From a virus, in IMG/VR virus record IMGVR_UViG_3300032116_018332, positions 1 through 41,235 of that record: a stretch of 41,235 bases of DNA. The stretch is one strand, 5' to 3'. Below the pieces are notes generated by a model. It was not told the DNA's origin. It ran no database searches and worked only from the letters and a program-made list of their open reading frames with translations. The translations under genes were made by a program, and so were the position numbers. Shown in pieces: positions 1 to 6,444 of this stretch (position 1 is the stretch's first letter; each line of letters begins with the position of its first letter).

Positions 1-1
1 T

Positions 2-80
2 TGTTGACGGCGTAGAGTAGGACAAATTGTCAACAGTCTACAGACCCCCGCTTTACTAGGTTGTGCGGTAAACAACCTAG
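2..80. other. GC-rich non-coding stretch with two hairpins, probably the end of a structured RNA
   Basis: No open reading frame is credible here. A 7-bp perfect inverted repeat (TGTTGAC at 2-8, GTCAACA at 29-35) is followed by a 9-bp perfect stem (CTAGGTTGT at 56-64, ACAACCTAG at 72-80, 7-nt loop). There is no T-run after the second stem, so it is not a standard terminator. The stretch is clearly richer in G+C than the coding DNA and lies next to a tRNA array, like the structured intervals at 7.5-8.1 kb. It may be the tail of a similar RNA beginning upstream of the window. Strand is not determined. Confidence 0.4.
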
Positions 81-97
81 ACCGATTAAATAACAGT

Positions 98-343
98 ATG
101 AAAGAGCTACTAAAAAGTCTGCCGCAGCTACTAGCTGCGCTACCAGAAATAGTCAAGTATCTTAAGTACATTCCTATCATTATGATTTTAGCCGGATTAG
201 GATATGGCATATTCTATTGGACGCAAAATTATAAAGATCCTTACGTCTGCGTGAACAATCATGTATTCGAACAACTTAGAATAGATTCCGACATTTATGT
301 TTTTAAAGGCGGAACCTGTGTTGATTCTAAAGATTTAAAATAA
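98..343 (+). CDS. small single-pass membrane protein, unknown function
   Basis: An 81-residue protein. Residues 1-20 form an amphipathic leucine/lysine helix, and about residues 23-41 are a hydrophobic membrane segment (YIPIIMILAGLGYGIFYW). A short polar tail follows with two cysteines (C51, C74) that could form a disulphide outside the cytoplasm. The start has no clear Shine-Dalgarno sequence, but TTAAATA lies 7 nt upstream, resembling the near-leaderless late arrangement used elsewhere in the window. The stop lies just before the tRNA-Ala gene. I do not recognise a family. A role in the envelope (for example lysis or exclusion) would be a guess. Confidence 0.6.
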   Translation: MKELLKSLPQLLAALPEIVKYLKYIPIIMILAGLGYGIFYWTQNYKDPYVCVNNHVFEQLRIDSDIYVFKGGTCVDSKDLK

Positions 344-346
344 TTA

Positions 347-422
347 GGGCTGTGATTGAGCTGGGGTTCTTGGCTGCTTTGCAAGCAGTTATCGGTGGGT
401 TCGATTCCCACACGGTCCACCA
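347..422 (+). tRNA. tRNA-Ala(TGC)
   Basis: The acceptor arm pairs GGGCTGT with ACGGTCC, and the discriminator A is followed by an encoded CCA. The T-arm is GTGGG/CCCAC around TTCGATT. The anticodon loop TTTGCAA gives anticodon TGC (reads GCA). The D-arm is weak (about 3 bp). This is the first of seven tRNAs packed into about 560 nt. Confidence 0.9.
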
Positions 423-428
423 TACAAT

Positions 429-504
429 TGGGGAGTAGATCAATTGGTAGATCAACGGGTTTTGATCCCGCAGGTTGCAGGTTCGAGTCCTGTCTCCCTT
501 GCCA
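429..504 (+). tRNA. tRNA-Gln(TTG)
   Basis: The anticodon loop TTTTGAT on a CGGG/CCCG stem gives anticodon TTG (reads CAA). The T-arm GCAGG/CCTGT surrounds TTCGAGT. The acceptor pairs GGGGAG with CTCCCT, leaving U1-U72 unpaired, a weak first pair typical of tRNA-Gln. CCA is encoded. Confidence 0.92.
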
Positions 505-506
505 AT

Positions 507-582
507 ACCGCTGTAGTGAAATAGGATATCATACAACCCTGCGAAGGTTGAGTCTCAGGTTCAACTCCTGATGGCGGTGCCA
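507..582 (+). tRNA. tRNA-Arg(GCG)
   Basis: The acceptor ACCGCTG pairs with TGGCGGT, with discriminator G and encoded CCA. The anticodon stem CAACC/GGTTG carries loop CTGCGAA, giving anticodon GCG (reads CGC, CGU). Bacteria normally read this box with an ACG anticodon converted to inosine, so a G34 version is uncommon. Confidence 0.88.
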
Positions 583-588
583 AACAAT

Positions 589-664
589 GGTGTCATTAGT
601 GTAGTGGCCTGCACCCTGCTCTGTGAAAGCAGTAGTACCGGATCGATACCGGTATGGCACCCCA
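589..664 (+). tRNA. tRNA-His(GTG)
   Basis: The acceptor GTGTCAT pairs with ATGGCAC. The extra G at 589 faces discriminator C at 661, the G-1:C73 pair that defines tRNA-His. Anticodon stem CTGCT/AGCAG carries loop CTGTGAA, anticodon GTG. CCA is encoded. Confidence 0.93.
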
Positions 665-666
665 AT

Positions 667-740
667 GCTCTTATAGTATAAAGGTATTACACTACATTGG
701 TAATGTAGAAACTCTGGATCGTTACCAGATAGGAGCACCA
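667..740 (+). tRNA. tRNA-Thr(GGT)
   Basis: The acceptor GCTCTTA pairs with TAGGAGC. The anticodon stem CTACA/TGTAG carries loop TTGGTAA, anticodon GGT (reads ACC, ACU). The T-arm is TCTGG/CCAGA. CCA is encoded. The T-loop ATCGTTA departs from the usual TTC start. Confidence 0.9.
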
Positions 741-744
741 ATTT

Positions 745-820
745 GCTGCTTTAGCTGATGTGGTCATAGCGGCGGTCTGAAGAGCCGTTGAACGTGGTTC
801 GATTCCACGAGGCAGCACCA
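745..820 (+). tRNA. tRNA-Phe(GAA)
   Basis: The acceptor GCTGCTT pairs with AGGCAGC, discriminator A, encoded CCA. The anticodon stem GCGGT/GCCGT (one G-U at each end) holds loop CTGAAGA, giving anticodon GAA. A CTG anticodon in a shifted frame would leave the stem unpaired, so Phe is preferred. Confidence 0.85.
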
Positions 821-828
821 ACTAATAT

Positions 829-902
829 GGCCTCATATCTCAAAAGTAGAGCACTCGACTGATAATCGAAAGACGTAGTAGCGTTACCTGCTAAGGCTAC
901 CA
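829..902 (+). tRNA. tRNA-Ile(GAT)
   Basis: The anticodon loop CTGATAA on TCGA/TCGA gives anticodon GAT. The acceptor GGCCTCA pairs with TAAGGCT with one mismatch, and CCA is encoded. The T-arm is degenerate (TAGC/GCTA around GTTACCT), so this gene is less canonical than its neighbours. Its 3' end overlaps the end of the opposite-strand gene at 884 by 19 nt. Confidence 0.82.
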
Positions 903-1438
903 GTAAAGTAAGGAAGAAATATTTTTTCTGCTTCTTCCCAAGTTATTCTTTTATCTGTGTTGATATGTTTTAATGCAAAAGAATAGCACTGTCTAAAAGT
1001 ATTGCCATTGTGTACAGAATGTAGATCGTGTGCATTAACTAAGGACACTGAATCTAAAATGCCTTGGTCTAAGATATCTAAGTCGTTAAGAGTGTAACCT
1101 CCCTCAACAGTTTCTCCTAGCGTATTAGTATAAGTCTTTATAGACTGTCCTGATTTTATTTTATACCAAATCATTTTAGCCTGTTGGCTATTGTAGATAA
1201 AATTTATTTTTACACAACCATATTCTGGACTACTGTCTCTATGTATGGTATACTGTTGATTAGGTACTGCAATTAACATTCTTGGAATGTCATAAGCGAG
1301 TCCAAGGGAACTTAACCAATTTTTAAAATTTTGATCTATCATGTGTTCTTTAATTTCTAATTCTACATGAACCTTGATAGGTGGAAATTTGTAAGGCTTG
1401 AATTCAAATGGAAGATTAAGATAGTGATAACATTTCAT
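884..1438 (-). CDS. 2OG-Fe(II) oxygenase-like protein (small phage type)
   Basis: A 184-residue protein that I assign to the 2-oxoglutarate/Fe(II) double-stranded beta-helix fold by motif. It has an HxD pair at H66-R67-D68, and a distal region V131-R149 that lines up with the same region of the upstream neighbour, placing the second histidine at H140 and the 2OG-binding arginine at R149. Such enzymes hydroxylate proteins, nucleic acids or small molecules using O2 and 2-oxoglutarate; the substrate is unknown. The start codon overlaps the stop of the upstream gene (ATGA), so the two form a translationally coupled minus-strand pair. They look like distant paralogues. Confidence 0.65.
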   Translation of the reverse strand: MKCYHYLNLPFEFKPYKFPPIKVHVELEIKEHMIDQNFKNWLSSLGLAYDIPRMLIAVPNQQYTIHRDSSPEYGCVKINFIYNSQQAKMIWYKIKSGQSIKTYTNTLGETVEGGYTLNDLDILDQGILDSVSLVNAHDLHSVHNGNTFRQCYSFALKHINTDKRITWEEAEKIFLPYFTGSLSR

Positions 1439-2028
1439 AGAAGTAAACCTTTTTCTTCAAAATGTTTAACTACATCATCCCATTGATAATTTTCTAAATT
1501 GAATCTTACACTTATGCAAAATCGATATTCATGATCATTAGTAATGGCATGAGGTAAGTCTACTCTAACTAATGTAGCTTGATCAGAAATTTCTACAGAA
1601 TCAATCTTAGTTAGTTGTTCAATTGGCCATTTAACATCGTAAACAGAAGGTGCATTTTTAGTTACATGCATTTTGCCTTCAGGTAACTCATACCAGTGCA
1701 TTTGACTGTGTTTGCCGCCAATTACCCAATTAATTGCAAAGGGTACCGACTTAATTTGATCTTGTGTACTATTAGCATCAAGATCTATATGTGCCATTTG
1801 ATCAGTAGTACCAATAGGTCTATAAAAAATGATTGATTTATATGCAAGTTCTAGGCCTAGAGAATTTACATATTCTATCCAAGACTTTTTAAAAAGTTTA
1901 TTCGATTCTACAGTCCAAACTCTAAAATTAGGCAGGAACCTCGGTTCTCTATAAAACCATTTATAGGACGTACTCAACGCATCTTGCGTGTTTATATTCA
2001 CTCTATGCCAACTAGGTAGGGGTTTCAT
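1435..2028 (-). CDS. 2OG-Fe(II) oxygenase-like protein
   Basis: A 197-residue protein with H80-I81-D82 followed by a hydrophobic strand, and a distal VDLPHAITNDHEYRF segment with H160 and R169. This is the HxD...H...R pattern of 2-oxoglutarate/Fe(II) oxygenases. The N-terminal third (PSWHRVNINTQDALS) is a variable lead-in. The gene is first in a two-gene minus-strand operon with the coupled 884-1438 gene. A T4-type late box (CATAAATA) lies about 18 nt upstream, so expression late in infection is inferred. The HxD and distal PH...R are visible; substrate and reaction are not. Confidence 0.68.
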   Translation of the reverse strand: MKPLPSWHRVNINTQDALSTSYKWFYREPRFLPNFRVWTVESNKLFKKSWIEYVNSLGLELAYKSIIFYRPIGTTDQMAHIDLDANSTQDQIKSVPFAINWVIGGKHSQMHWYELPEGKMHVTKNAPSVYDVKWPIEQLTKIDSVEISDQATLVRVDLPHAITNDHEYRFCISVRFNLENYQWDDVVKHFEEKGLLL

Positions 2029-2046
2029 AATGCTACTCTAAATTTA

Positions 2047-2054
2047 TATTTATG
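2047..2054 (-). promoter_or_regulatory. T4-type late promoter, minus strand
   Basis: On the minus strand this reads CATAAATA, the T4-type late -10 box recognised by the gp55 late sigma factor. It lies about 18 nt before the ATG at 2028. It is back to back with a plus-strand copy at 2070-2077, so this 60-nt gap is a divergent late promoter region. Confidence 0.65.
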
Positions 2055-2069
2055 GGGATTAAATTACCT

Positions 2070-2077
2070 CATAAATA
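2070..2077 (+). promoter_or_regulatory. T4-type late promoter, plus strand
   Basis: CATAAATA is followed at 2080-2086 by the Shine-Dalgarno sequence GGAGGAG and then ATG at 2093. This is the clearest case in the window of the late box combined with a normal ribosome binding site, although the leader would be only about 10 nt. Confidence 0.65.
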
Positions 2078-2092
2078 CTGGAGGAGTTGATT

Positions 2093-2869
2093 ATGAAAAA
2101 ATATTGGTTAAAACACGAAATACCTATTGCCGAAGAACTAATGTCCTTGGCACCAAAACTACTACAAGAATTTTTGGACTTTCATCCTGATTGGCTTACA
2201 GGCGGATTTAAAGAAGGAAGAAGCCATGATTTTGTCAATTGGAAAACTGAAGGATTAAAATATACTCATCCTTATGCAGAACCTCCAATTGTGTTTAATG
2301 GATTAGAACAACCAGATATTGTTGCTGCATTTCCAACTGCTGCGGCATTAACTGAAAAATATTTTGACGATTGTCCTAGTAGCTTATATTCAACACTGGA
2401 ACCGGGCATTATTCCAAGACACACCGGGAAAGAAAATAGAGACAACGAATACCTGCGTATTCATGTTCCGCTGCATACTCCTGCAGGAGACATTTTCTTT
2501 GAATGCGAGGGAGTAGAAATAGACTGGACAGACCTTTGGGGATTTAATAATCAGTTGATACATTCTGCACACAATTATACAGGACGTAGAAGATTGATCT
2601 ATATGATAGATATCAGTTATAAAAGATTAGGTCTTGAAATACAACCTAAATATAATCCTATACGCGAACTTAGGATACCTGCATTTGTAAGAGGTAAGTT
2701 ACCTAAGCAGCTTCATGCACATCAGGAACTGGCCTTAAAAGCTAATTTAGGATTAAAAGAAGTGGCTTATCAAAGCCCAGTAATAGATATGAAACCAATA
2801 GAAGGTTTCGTCAGTTATAAAGAAGAAGAAGCACTTAGAGCTCAAAAAAAGAAGGAACAAGAACAATGA
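2093..2869 (+). CDS. aspartyl/asparaginyl beta-hydroxylase family oxygenase
   Basis: A 258-residue protein of the AspH family (2OG-Fe(II) oxygenases). Visible family features are the STLEPGIIPRHTG stretch with H110-T111-G112, the LRIHVPLH strand around 121-128, and F151...H157...N161 with R165-R167 before MIDI. AspH enzymes bind iron with two histidines and a glycine where others have Asp, so H-x-G is normal here. Family members hydroxylate Asp/Asn side chains or related small molecules. A further TTG start lies 6 nt upstream, but ATG 2093 has GGAGGAG at good spacing. The C-terminus is a charged Lys/Glu tail. The stop codon abuts the tRNA-Arg gene. Confidence 0.82.
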   Translation: MKKYWLKHEIPIAEELMSLAPKLLQEFLDFHPDWLTGGFKEGRSHDFVNWKTEGLKYTHPYAEPPIVFNGLEQPDIVAAFPTAAALTEKYFDDCPSSLYSTLEPGIIPRHTGKENRDNEYLRIHVPLHTPAGDIFFECEGVEIDWTDLWGFNNQLIHSAHNYTGRRRLIYMIDISYKRLGLEIQPKYNPIRELRIPAFVRGKLPKQLHAHQELALKANLGLKEVAYQSPVIDMKPIEGFVSYKEEEALRAQKKKEQEQ

Positions 2870-2944
2870 CGGCCTTTCGTTCAACGGATAGGATGCTGCG
2901 CTTCGAACGCAGAGATATGGGTTCGATTCCTGTAGGGCCGGCCA
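2870..2944 (+). tRNA. tRNA-Arg(TCG)
   Basis: The acceptor CGGCCTT pairs with AGGGCCG, discriminator G, encoded CCA. The anticodon stem CTGCG/CGCAG carries loop CTTCGAA, anticodon TCG (reads CGA). It begins at the base after the upstream stop codon and ends 4 nt before the next ATG, so it is probably cut from a polycistronic mRNA. Confidence 0.93.
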
Positions 2945-2948
2945 GCTT

Positions 2949-3611
2949 ATGACAAAATTAGCATTAATCACAGGCGGCACACGAGGCATCGGAGCTGCCA
3001 TTGCAGACAATTTAAGTCTTGACTACAAAGTGGTCACTGTTGGTCGTAGTGCCGGCGCAACAGAACAGGGTGATTTAACTGATAGCAATTTTAGAAATTA
3101 TCTTGTTGAAACGTATACTCCTGATCTGTTTATCAACAATGCTGCGGCATTGTTTTTAGACAAATACAAAATGATTCACGTCAATGGTACAGTTGCAGTA
3201 GACTTACTGTTTAAATTCTATGACAAAATGAATCAAGGACAAATTATTAATCTGTCAAGTATTAGTGCAGAAAGATTGACCGGTGTTAAAGAAGGTGAGC
3301 CAAGAACTGCCTATGCTCTGGCTAAAAAGTTTTTAAAAGACAGTAGTTTGACACTGAGCAACAGTAGAATGAAGCCAATTAAAGTTATGTGTCTAAGCCC
3401 GTCAGCAGTAGATACTGACATGGCTAGAAGTCTCACTGAGTATAGAGTCAAAGACGAAGACTATCAAAACTACAATTGGGACTCTAGTATTTGTTGGGCA
3501 AGACCTCAAGAAATCGCTAGTATAGTTAGATGGATGATAGAACAGCCTGAGTGGATTAATATACCAGAAATGGTAGTAGATAACCACTACAGCAAATCAT
3601 TTATTTGGTAA
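2949..3611 (+). CDS. short-chain dehydrogenase/reductase (SDR)
   Basis: A 220-residue classical SDR. The cofactor motif T8-G9-G10-x-x-G13-x-G15 is followed by a second-strand VGR segment, the structural NNAA motif (N63-A66), the LSS strand (S103/S104/S106) and the catalytic Y122-x-x-x-K126. The enzyme oxidises or reduces an alcohol/carbonyl substrate with NAD(P)H; GR after the second strand slightly favours NADP. The substrate is not evident. It sits 4 nt after tRNA-Arg and converges with the minus-strand gene that ends at 3612, with no intergenic space. Its place among oxygenase genes suggests it may act on the same molecules. Confidence 0.88.
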   Translation: MTKLALITGGTRGIGAAIADNLSLDYKVVTVGRSAGATEQGDLTDSNFRNYLVETYTPDLFINNAAALFLDKYKMIHVNGTVAVDLLFKFYDKMNQGQIINLSSISAERLTGVKEGEPRTAYALAKKFLKDSSLTLSNSRMKPIKVMCLSPSAVDTDMARSLTEYRVKDEDYQNYNWDSSICWARPQEIASIVRWMIEQPEWINIPEMVVDNHYSKSFIW

Positions 3612-4751
3612 TTAAAGATTATAAAAATACAGTCGCTTAACTTGTTCTTGATCTTGAAAGAAAGTGTATTGACTATTTTGTTTTATCTTTTCCAACATGC
3701 CTGGTTTAAAATTTACATTGTCCCATACATAGAAAAGATACAGATCATTATCGAATGTAACACTGTGCGGTACATGACTTCCTGAAAAAACTAGGATACT
3801 AGATCTAGCAGTAATTTTAAATTCATGCGGTTGTCTTTGATCTGTGTAAGATCGTTTTAATAACGCAGGACTACTATAGTAGCCTAAAAGATTAGGATCA
3901 TCATCTGGGATTGGATCCCAGAACTTATAAGTAAGTCCAGTGCCATTAAAAGTTACACGAACAGCAATTGTTAGTGTAAGTCTGTTTTCTTCCGTGACGC
4001 GATGTGTATGTACAATAAATTCATTGTCCAAACTTTCATGTCCAATTAATACAGCAGCGTGATCGCAATCTTCTATAAAAGTTTCTGCAAGAGTTTCTGC
4101 ATCTCTAGTTAACTGCATGAATCTTCTGTAGATATAAGGCTGATCATACATAGCAGTTTGCATAGCATGATCAAACGTGTACATAAGTAGCCAAGTAGGA
4201 ATTTTACCTTTGTGGGTAGACAGATCATGCGGTCTGCGTACAATACTACTGGTTCTTTCTTTAAGAAAACGAGAACCAGTTAAGTCAGGGCTCTTGTCCC
4301 AAATACCATTTCCTTTGTAGTCAATCATATTACCAATAGGTATTATATGTTTGACAAACCAATCTAAATGTAAAGGTAACAAGGTCCAACAAATTATTTG
4401 ATTTTTTGGCGGGTAGTAAGTATATGGAAATTTACTGACATATTCATCATTAGATGTATATCGATTGAACTCTACATCGGCTGCAGAATGTGCATTATGA
4501 AAACTAAGAATGAGATCATCATATTTGACTCTATTTTCAGCAGCCCATTCGTCGTACTCTGCTTCCGACCAGAATATCACCCGAAGTTCGGACTCTAAAC
4601 CGTTTGGCGTCCAATGTTGCTCTATGTTAACAATCGCGTCTGATTTGAGCAACAGCTTGTATAATTCTATAATATCTTTGATGTTATGAGGATTTTCATC
4701 AATTGTAGTTCTTTTAACTACATTGTAAACTATGTAAAGATTTGAGTTCAT
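3612..4751 (-). CDS. large hypothetical protein, possibly a divergent 2OG-oxygenase fold
   Basis: About 379 residues, not confidently recognised. The C-terminal third contains FIVHTHR followed by a strand-like TLTIAVRV, and later HVPHSVTFDNDLYLFYVWD. These echo the HxD strand and distal PH segment of the small 2OG oxygenases nearby, but with HxH instead of HxD and no arginine at the usual site. A cupin-like metal site is therefore possible but unproven. ATG 4751 is preferred over TTG 4757 because the TTG lies immediately against a late box. The late box ATAAATA ends 7 nt before the ATG and no Shine-Dalgarno is visible, so translation may be leaderless. Confidence 0.5.
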   Translation of the reverse strand: MNSNLYIVYNVVKRTTIDENPHNIKDIIELYKLLLKSDAIVNIEQHWTPNGLESELRVIFWSEAEYDEWAAENRVKYDDLILSFHNAHSAADVEFNRYTSNDEYVSKFPYTYYPPKNQIICWTLLPLHLDWFVKHIIPIGNMIDYKGNGIWDKSPDLTGSRFLKERTSSIVRRPHDLSTHKGKIPTWLLMYTFDHAMQTAMYDQPYIYRRFMQLTRDAETLAETFIEDCDHAAVLIGHESLDNEFIVHTHRVTEENRLTLTIAVRVTFNGTGLTYKFWDPIPDDDPNLLGYYSSPALLKRSYTDQRQPHEFKITARSSILVFSGSHVPHSVTFDNDLYLFYVWDNVNFKPGMLEKIKQNSQYTFFQDQEQVKRLYFYNL

Positions 4752-4758
4752 TGTCAAA

Positions 4759-4765
4759 TATTTAT
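4759..4765 (-). promoter_or_regulatory. T4-type late promoter with a near-leaderless start, minus strand
   Basis: On the minus strand, ATAAATA is followed by 7 nt (TTTGACA) and ATG 4751. The RNA start expected about 6-7 nt after the -10 box would fall at the start codon. Confidence 0.6.
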
Positions 4766-4795
4766 TGAGTTAGCAAAATCTAAATTAAAATTAGG

Positions 4796-4824
4796 TTGAC
4801 CAAATTAATGTTTGATAGTATAAT
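4796..4824 (+). promoter_or_regulatory. sigma70-type promoter for the phosphoesterase gene
   Basis: TTGACC (4796-4801), a 17-nt spacer and a perfect TATAAT (4819-4824). The ATG at 4850 follows, with AAGGAGAG as ribosome site. It is divergent from the late promoter at 4759-4765. Confidence 0.8.
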
Positions 4825-4849
4825 AATAGAAATAAAAAAGGAGAGCATT

Positions 4850-5449
4850 ATGCCTGCTGTGTTTTTAGTAAGCGACACGCATTTTGGACACGCTGGTGTG
4901 TGCCGATTTTTGCGTGAAGATGGAAGCAAACTTCGTCCTTGGGATGATCCTAGCGAAATGGACGAGGCTATGATCAAGCGATGGAACGAACGTGTTCGCC
5001 CAAACGACAAAGTTTATCACTTAGGTGATGTAGTGATTAATCGTAAAGCATTATCTACGTTATCTCGCTTAAACGGAGACAAAGTGTTAATCCGTGGTAA
5101 CCACGATATCTTTAGGGATGACGAGTATAGAATGTACTTTCGTGAATTACGTGCATACCACGTTATGAACGGAATGATCTTAAGTCATATTCCAGTACAC
5201 GAAGCAAGTTTAGGTCGGTTTGGTGTCAACATTCACGGACACTTACACGCAGGTCGTGTTAAAAAAGCACGTGGTATAAATGCTAAAACGGGAGAAGTTT
5301 TATACAGTGACGAAATTGATACTCGTTATCATTGCGTATGTGTAGAACAAACCGACTACACACCTATCTTGTTTGAAGACGTTATCAAGCGTATTGAAGA
5401 AGAAGGTGGGACCGTTGGATTTAAAAACGGCAACGGTCCTACTATGTAA
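4850..5449 (+). CDS. calcineurin-like metallophosphoesterase
   Basis: A 199-residue protein with the full metallophosphoesterase motif set: D9-x-H11 (SDTHFGH), G59-D60, G83-N84-H85-D86, a later histidine at H113, and G130-H131-x-H133. These bind two metal ions and hydrolyse phosphate esters or diesters. Phage members are often compared with lambda phosphatase or cyclic-nucleotide phosphodiesterases; the substrate here is unknown. ATG 4850 is chosen over an upstream in-frame ATG that overlaps the promoter -10, because AAGGAG lies at optimal spacing. It heads a sigma70-driven pair with the small gene at 5460. Confidence 0.9.
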   Translation: MPAVFLVSDTHFGHAGVCRFLREDGSKLRPWDDPSEMDEAMIKRWNERVRPNDKVYHLGDVVINRKALSTLSRLNGDKVLIRGNHDIFRDDEYRMYFRELRAYHVMNGMILSHIPVHEASLGRFGVNIHGHLHAGRVKKARGINAKTGEVLYSDEIDTRYHCVCVEQTDYTPILFEDVIKRIEEEGGTVGFKNGNGPTM

Positions 5450-5459
5450 GGAGAACATT

Positions 5460-5636
5460 ATGAAACCAACATTGTTTGAAAATCTATTTACTAAAGAAGT
5501 TGTAATTTGTGATAACCCTAAAGACATTCAAGCCATTGACGGTGTCGAATATCTATTAGTACATAGAGAATATAACCAAAGAAAGTTTCTTATTCGTAGA
5601 GACAGTTTGAAAAAAATAGATAAAATAAAAGCTTGA
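5460..5636 (+). CDS. small hypothetical protein
   Basis: A 58-residue, basic, soluble protein. It starts 10 nt after the phosphoesterase stop and has its own AAGGAG site, so it is in the same operon. The beta-rich centre (VEYLLVHREYNQRKFLIRR) and basic C-terminus could suggest nucleic-acid or protein binding, but I see no family motif. The end of the gene carries the -35 box of the tRNA promoter at 5633. Confidence 0.6.
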   Translation: MKPTLFENLFTKEVVICDNPKDIQAIDGVEYLLVHREYNQRKFLIRRDSLKKIDKIKA

Positions 5637-5661
5637 CAGTCTGTTGGTAAGACTATATAAT
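5633..5661 (+). promoter_or_regulatory. consensus sigma70 promoter of the second tRNA array
   Basis: A perfect TTGACA (5633-5638), 17-nt spacer and perfect TATAAT (5656-5661), with tRNA-Leu beginning 43 nt downstream. Both boxes match the bacterial consensus, so strong host-polymerase transcription of the tRNA and ncRNA array is expected. Confidence 0.9.
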
Positions 5662-5703
5662 AGAAGAATAGTTTAATTGTTCATTAAAAATTAAGTTTCT
5701 TCT

Positions 5704-5785
5704 GCGCATGTGGTGGAATGGTAGACACGCTAGTCTTAGGAACTAGTCTTTCGGGGTGGGGGTTCGAGTCCCTCCATGCGCACCA
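5704..5785 (+). tRNA. tRNA-Leu(TAG)
   Basis: The acceptor GCGCATG pairs with CATGCGC, discriminator A, encoded CCA. The anticodon stem CTAGT/ACTAG carries loop CTTAGGA, anticodon TAG (reads CUA/CUG). It has the longer variable arm and D-arm expected for leucine tRNAs. Confidence 0.93.
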
Positions 5786-5874
5786 TATAGAAACACATTA
5801 ACGGTACCCTCCGAGTAAAGATTGGGCTAAGTTAATGTGACGTAATCTGAAGCCAGGTTAGTGTGTTCCTATAT
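5786..5874 (+). ncRNA. candidate structured RNA filling the gap between tRNA-Leu and tRNA-Val
   Basis: This 89-nt interval has no gene. Its ends pair with each other in an 18-bp stem (5785-5802 with 5857-5874) with one A-C mismatch and one G-U pair. The same left strand can instead form a perfect 9-bp hairpin, CACATTAAC (5794-5802) with GTTAATGTG (5831-5839), so two mutually exclusive folds exist. A short inner stem, AGATT (5819-5823) with AATCT (5844-5848), fits the long fold. The long stem, with its ATAG/AACACATT and AGTGTGTT strands, is related to the terminal hairpin of the 7493-7764 interval. It would be released by tRNA end processing. Function unknown. Confidence 0.6.
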
Positions 5875-5950
5875 GGGAGGTTAGCTCAGTTGGTAGAGCG
5901 TTGCCCTTACAAGGCAAATGTCGCCGGTTCGAACCCGTCACCTCCTACCA
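5875..5950 (+). tRNA. tRNA-Val(TAC)
   Basis: The acceptor GGGAGGT pairs with ACCTCCT, discriminator A, encoded CCA. The anticodon stem TTGCC/GGCAA carries loop CTTACAA, anticodon TAC (reads GUA). The D-arm is canonical (AGCTCAGTTGGTAGAGC). Confidence 0.95.
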
Positions 5951-5957
5951 AATATGT

Positions 5958-6049
5958 CCCCCGGTAGTTTAACGGTAAAACAGCGGATTTATATCCCGTG
6001 TGCAACAGATAATTGGCCAATGTGGGTTCGACTCCCGCCTGGGGGACCA
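5958..6049 (+). tRNA. tRNA with anticodon TAT and an unusually long variable region (Ile-AUA?)
   Basis: The acceptor CCCCCGG pairs with CTGGGGG, discriminator A, encoded CCA. The T-arm GTGGG/CCCGC surrounds TTCGACT. The anticodon arm GCGGA/CCCGT has an A-C mismatch closing loop TTTATAT, giving anticodon TAT (AUA, Ile). About 22 nt lie between the anticodon and T arms, far more than the usual 5, and include the palindrome ATTGGCCAAT. Long variable arms normally mark Leu, Ser and bacterial Tyr, so the identity is uncertain. Confidence 0.7.
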
Positions 6050-6056
6050 ATTTAAT

Positions 6057-6146
6057 GGAAGTGTGGCAGAGTCTGGTTTATTGCACCTGTCTTGAAAACA
6101 GACGAACCGAAAGGTTCCGTGAGTTCGAATCTCACCGCTTCCGCCA
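6057..6146 (+). tRNA. tRNA-Ser(TGA)
   Basis: The acceptor GGAAGTG pairs with CGCTTCC, discriminator G, encoded CCA. The anticodon stem CTGT/ACAG carries loop CTTGAAA, anticodon TGA (reads UCA). The long variable arm (GAACC/GGTTC) is typical of tRNA-Ser. Confidence 0.94.
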
Positions 6147-6164
6147 GATTTGATAAAATAGTTC

Positions 6165-6193
6165 TTGAATTTTTTTTGAACTTCATGTAATAT
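6165..6193 (+). promoter_or_regulatory. probable sigma70-type promoter
   Basis: TTGAAT (6165-6170), 17-nt spacer and TAATAT (6188-6193), upstream of the small membrane-protein gene at 6231, which has an AAAGGA ribosome site. It matches the consensus less well than the other promoters here. Confidence 0.55.
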
Positions 6194-6230
6194 ATAGGTT
6201 CATTAGTTAAGTTCTTGAAAGGAAACAAAA

Positions 6231-6437
6231 ATGAATTTGAAACTCAAAGCAGCATTAATTTCAATTGGTGTAATGGGCAGCGCATTTTTAACAGGGCTTA
6301 TTTTAAGCCAATTTCCTACTTGGGTAGTAGGAGTTATTGCTATTGTTTTTGCCCTAGGTATAGTTTATAATCTAGCACTTGCTGGATTGAAGTTTGATCA
6401 AGCAGTAGAAAAAATGAACGAGAAATATCAAAAGTAA
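6231..6437 (+). CDS. small two-helix membrane protein
   Basis: A 68-residue protein with two hydrophobic segments, about residues 9-28 (ISIGVMGSAFLTGLILSQF) and 31-52 (WVVGVIAIVFALGIVYNLAL), followed by a charged tail. A strong GAAAGGA ribosome site precedes the ATG. It sits between tRNA-Ser(TGA) and tRNA-Ser(GCT), 7 nt before the latter. I recognise no family; a holin-like or membrane-modulating role would be speculation. Confidence 0.65.
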   Translation: MNLKLKAALISIGVMGSAFLTGLILSQFPTWVVGVIAIVFALGIVYNLALAGLKFDQAVEKMNEKYQK

Positions 6438-6444
6438 AGAATAT

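Noticed and set aside
327-741. Open frames on both strands over the first tRNA array
   Set aside because: They are antisense or sense reads of well-folded tRNAs with encoded CCA, with no ribosome site.
2087-2092. Upstream TTG start for the AspH gene
   Set aside because: ATG 2093 has GGAGGAG at correct spacing; the TTG has it overlapping.
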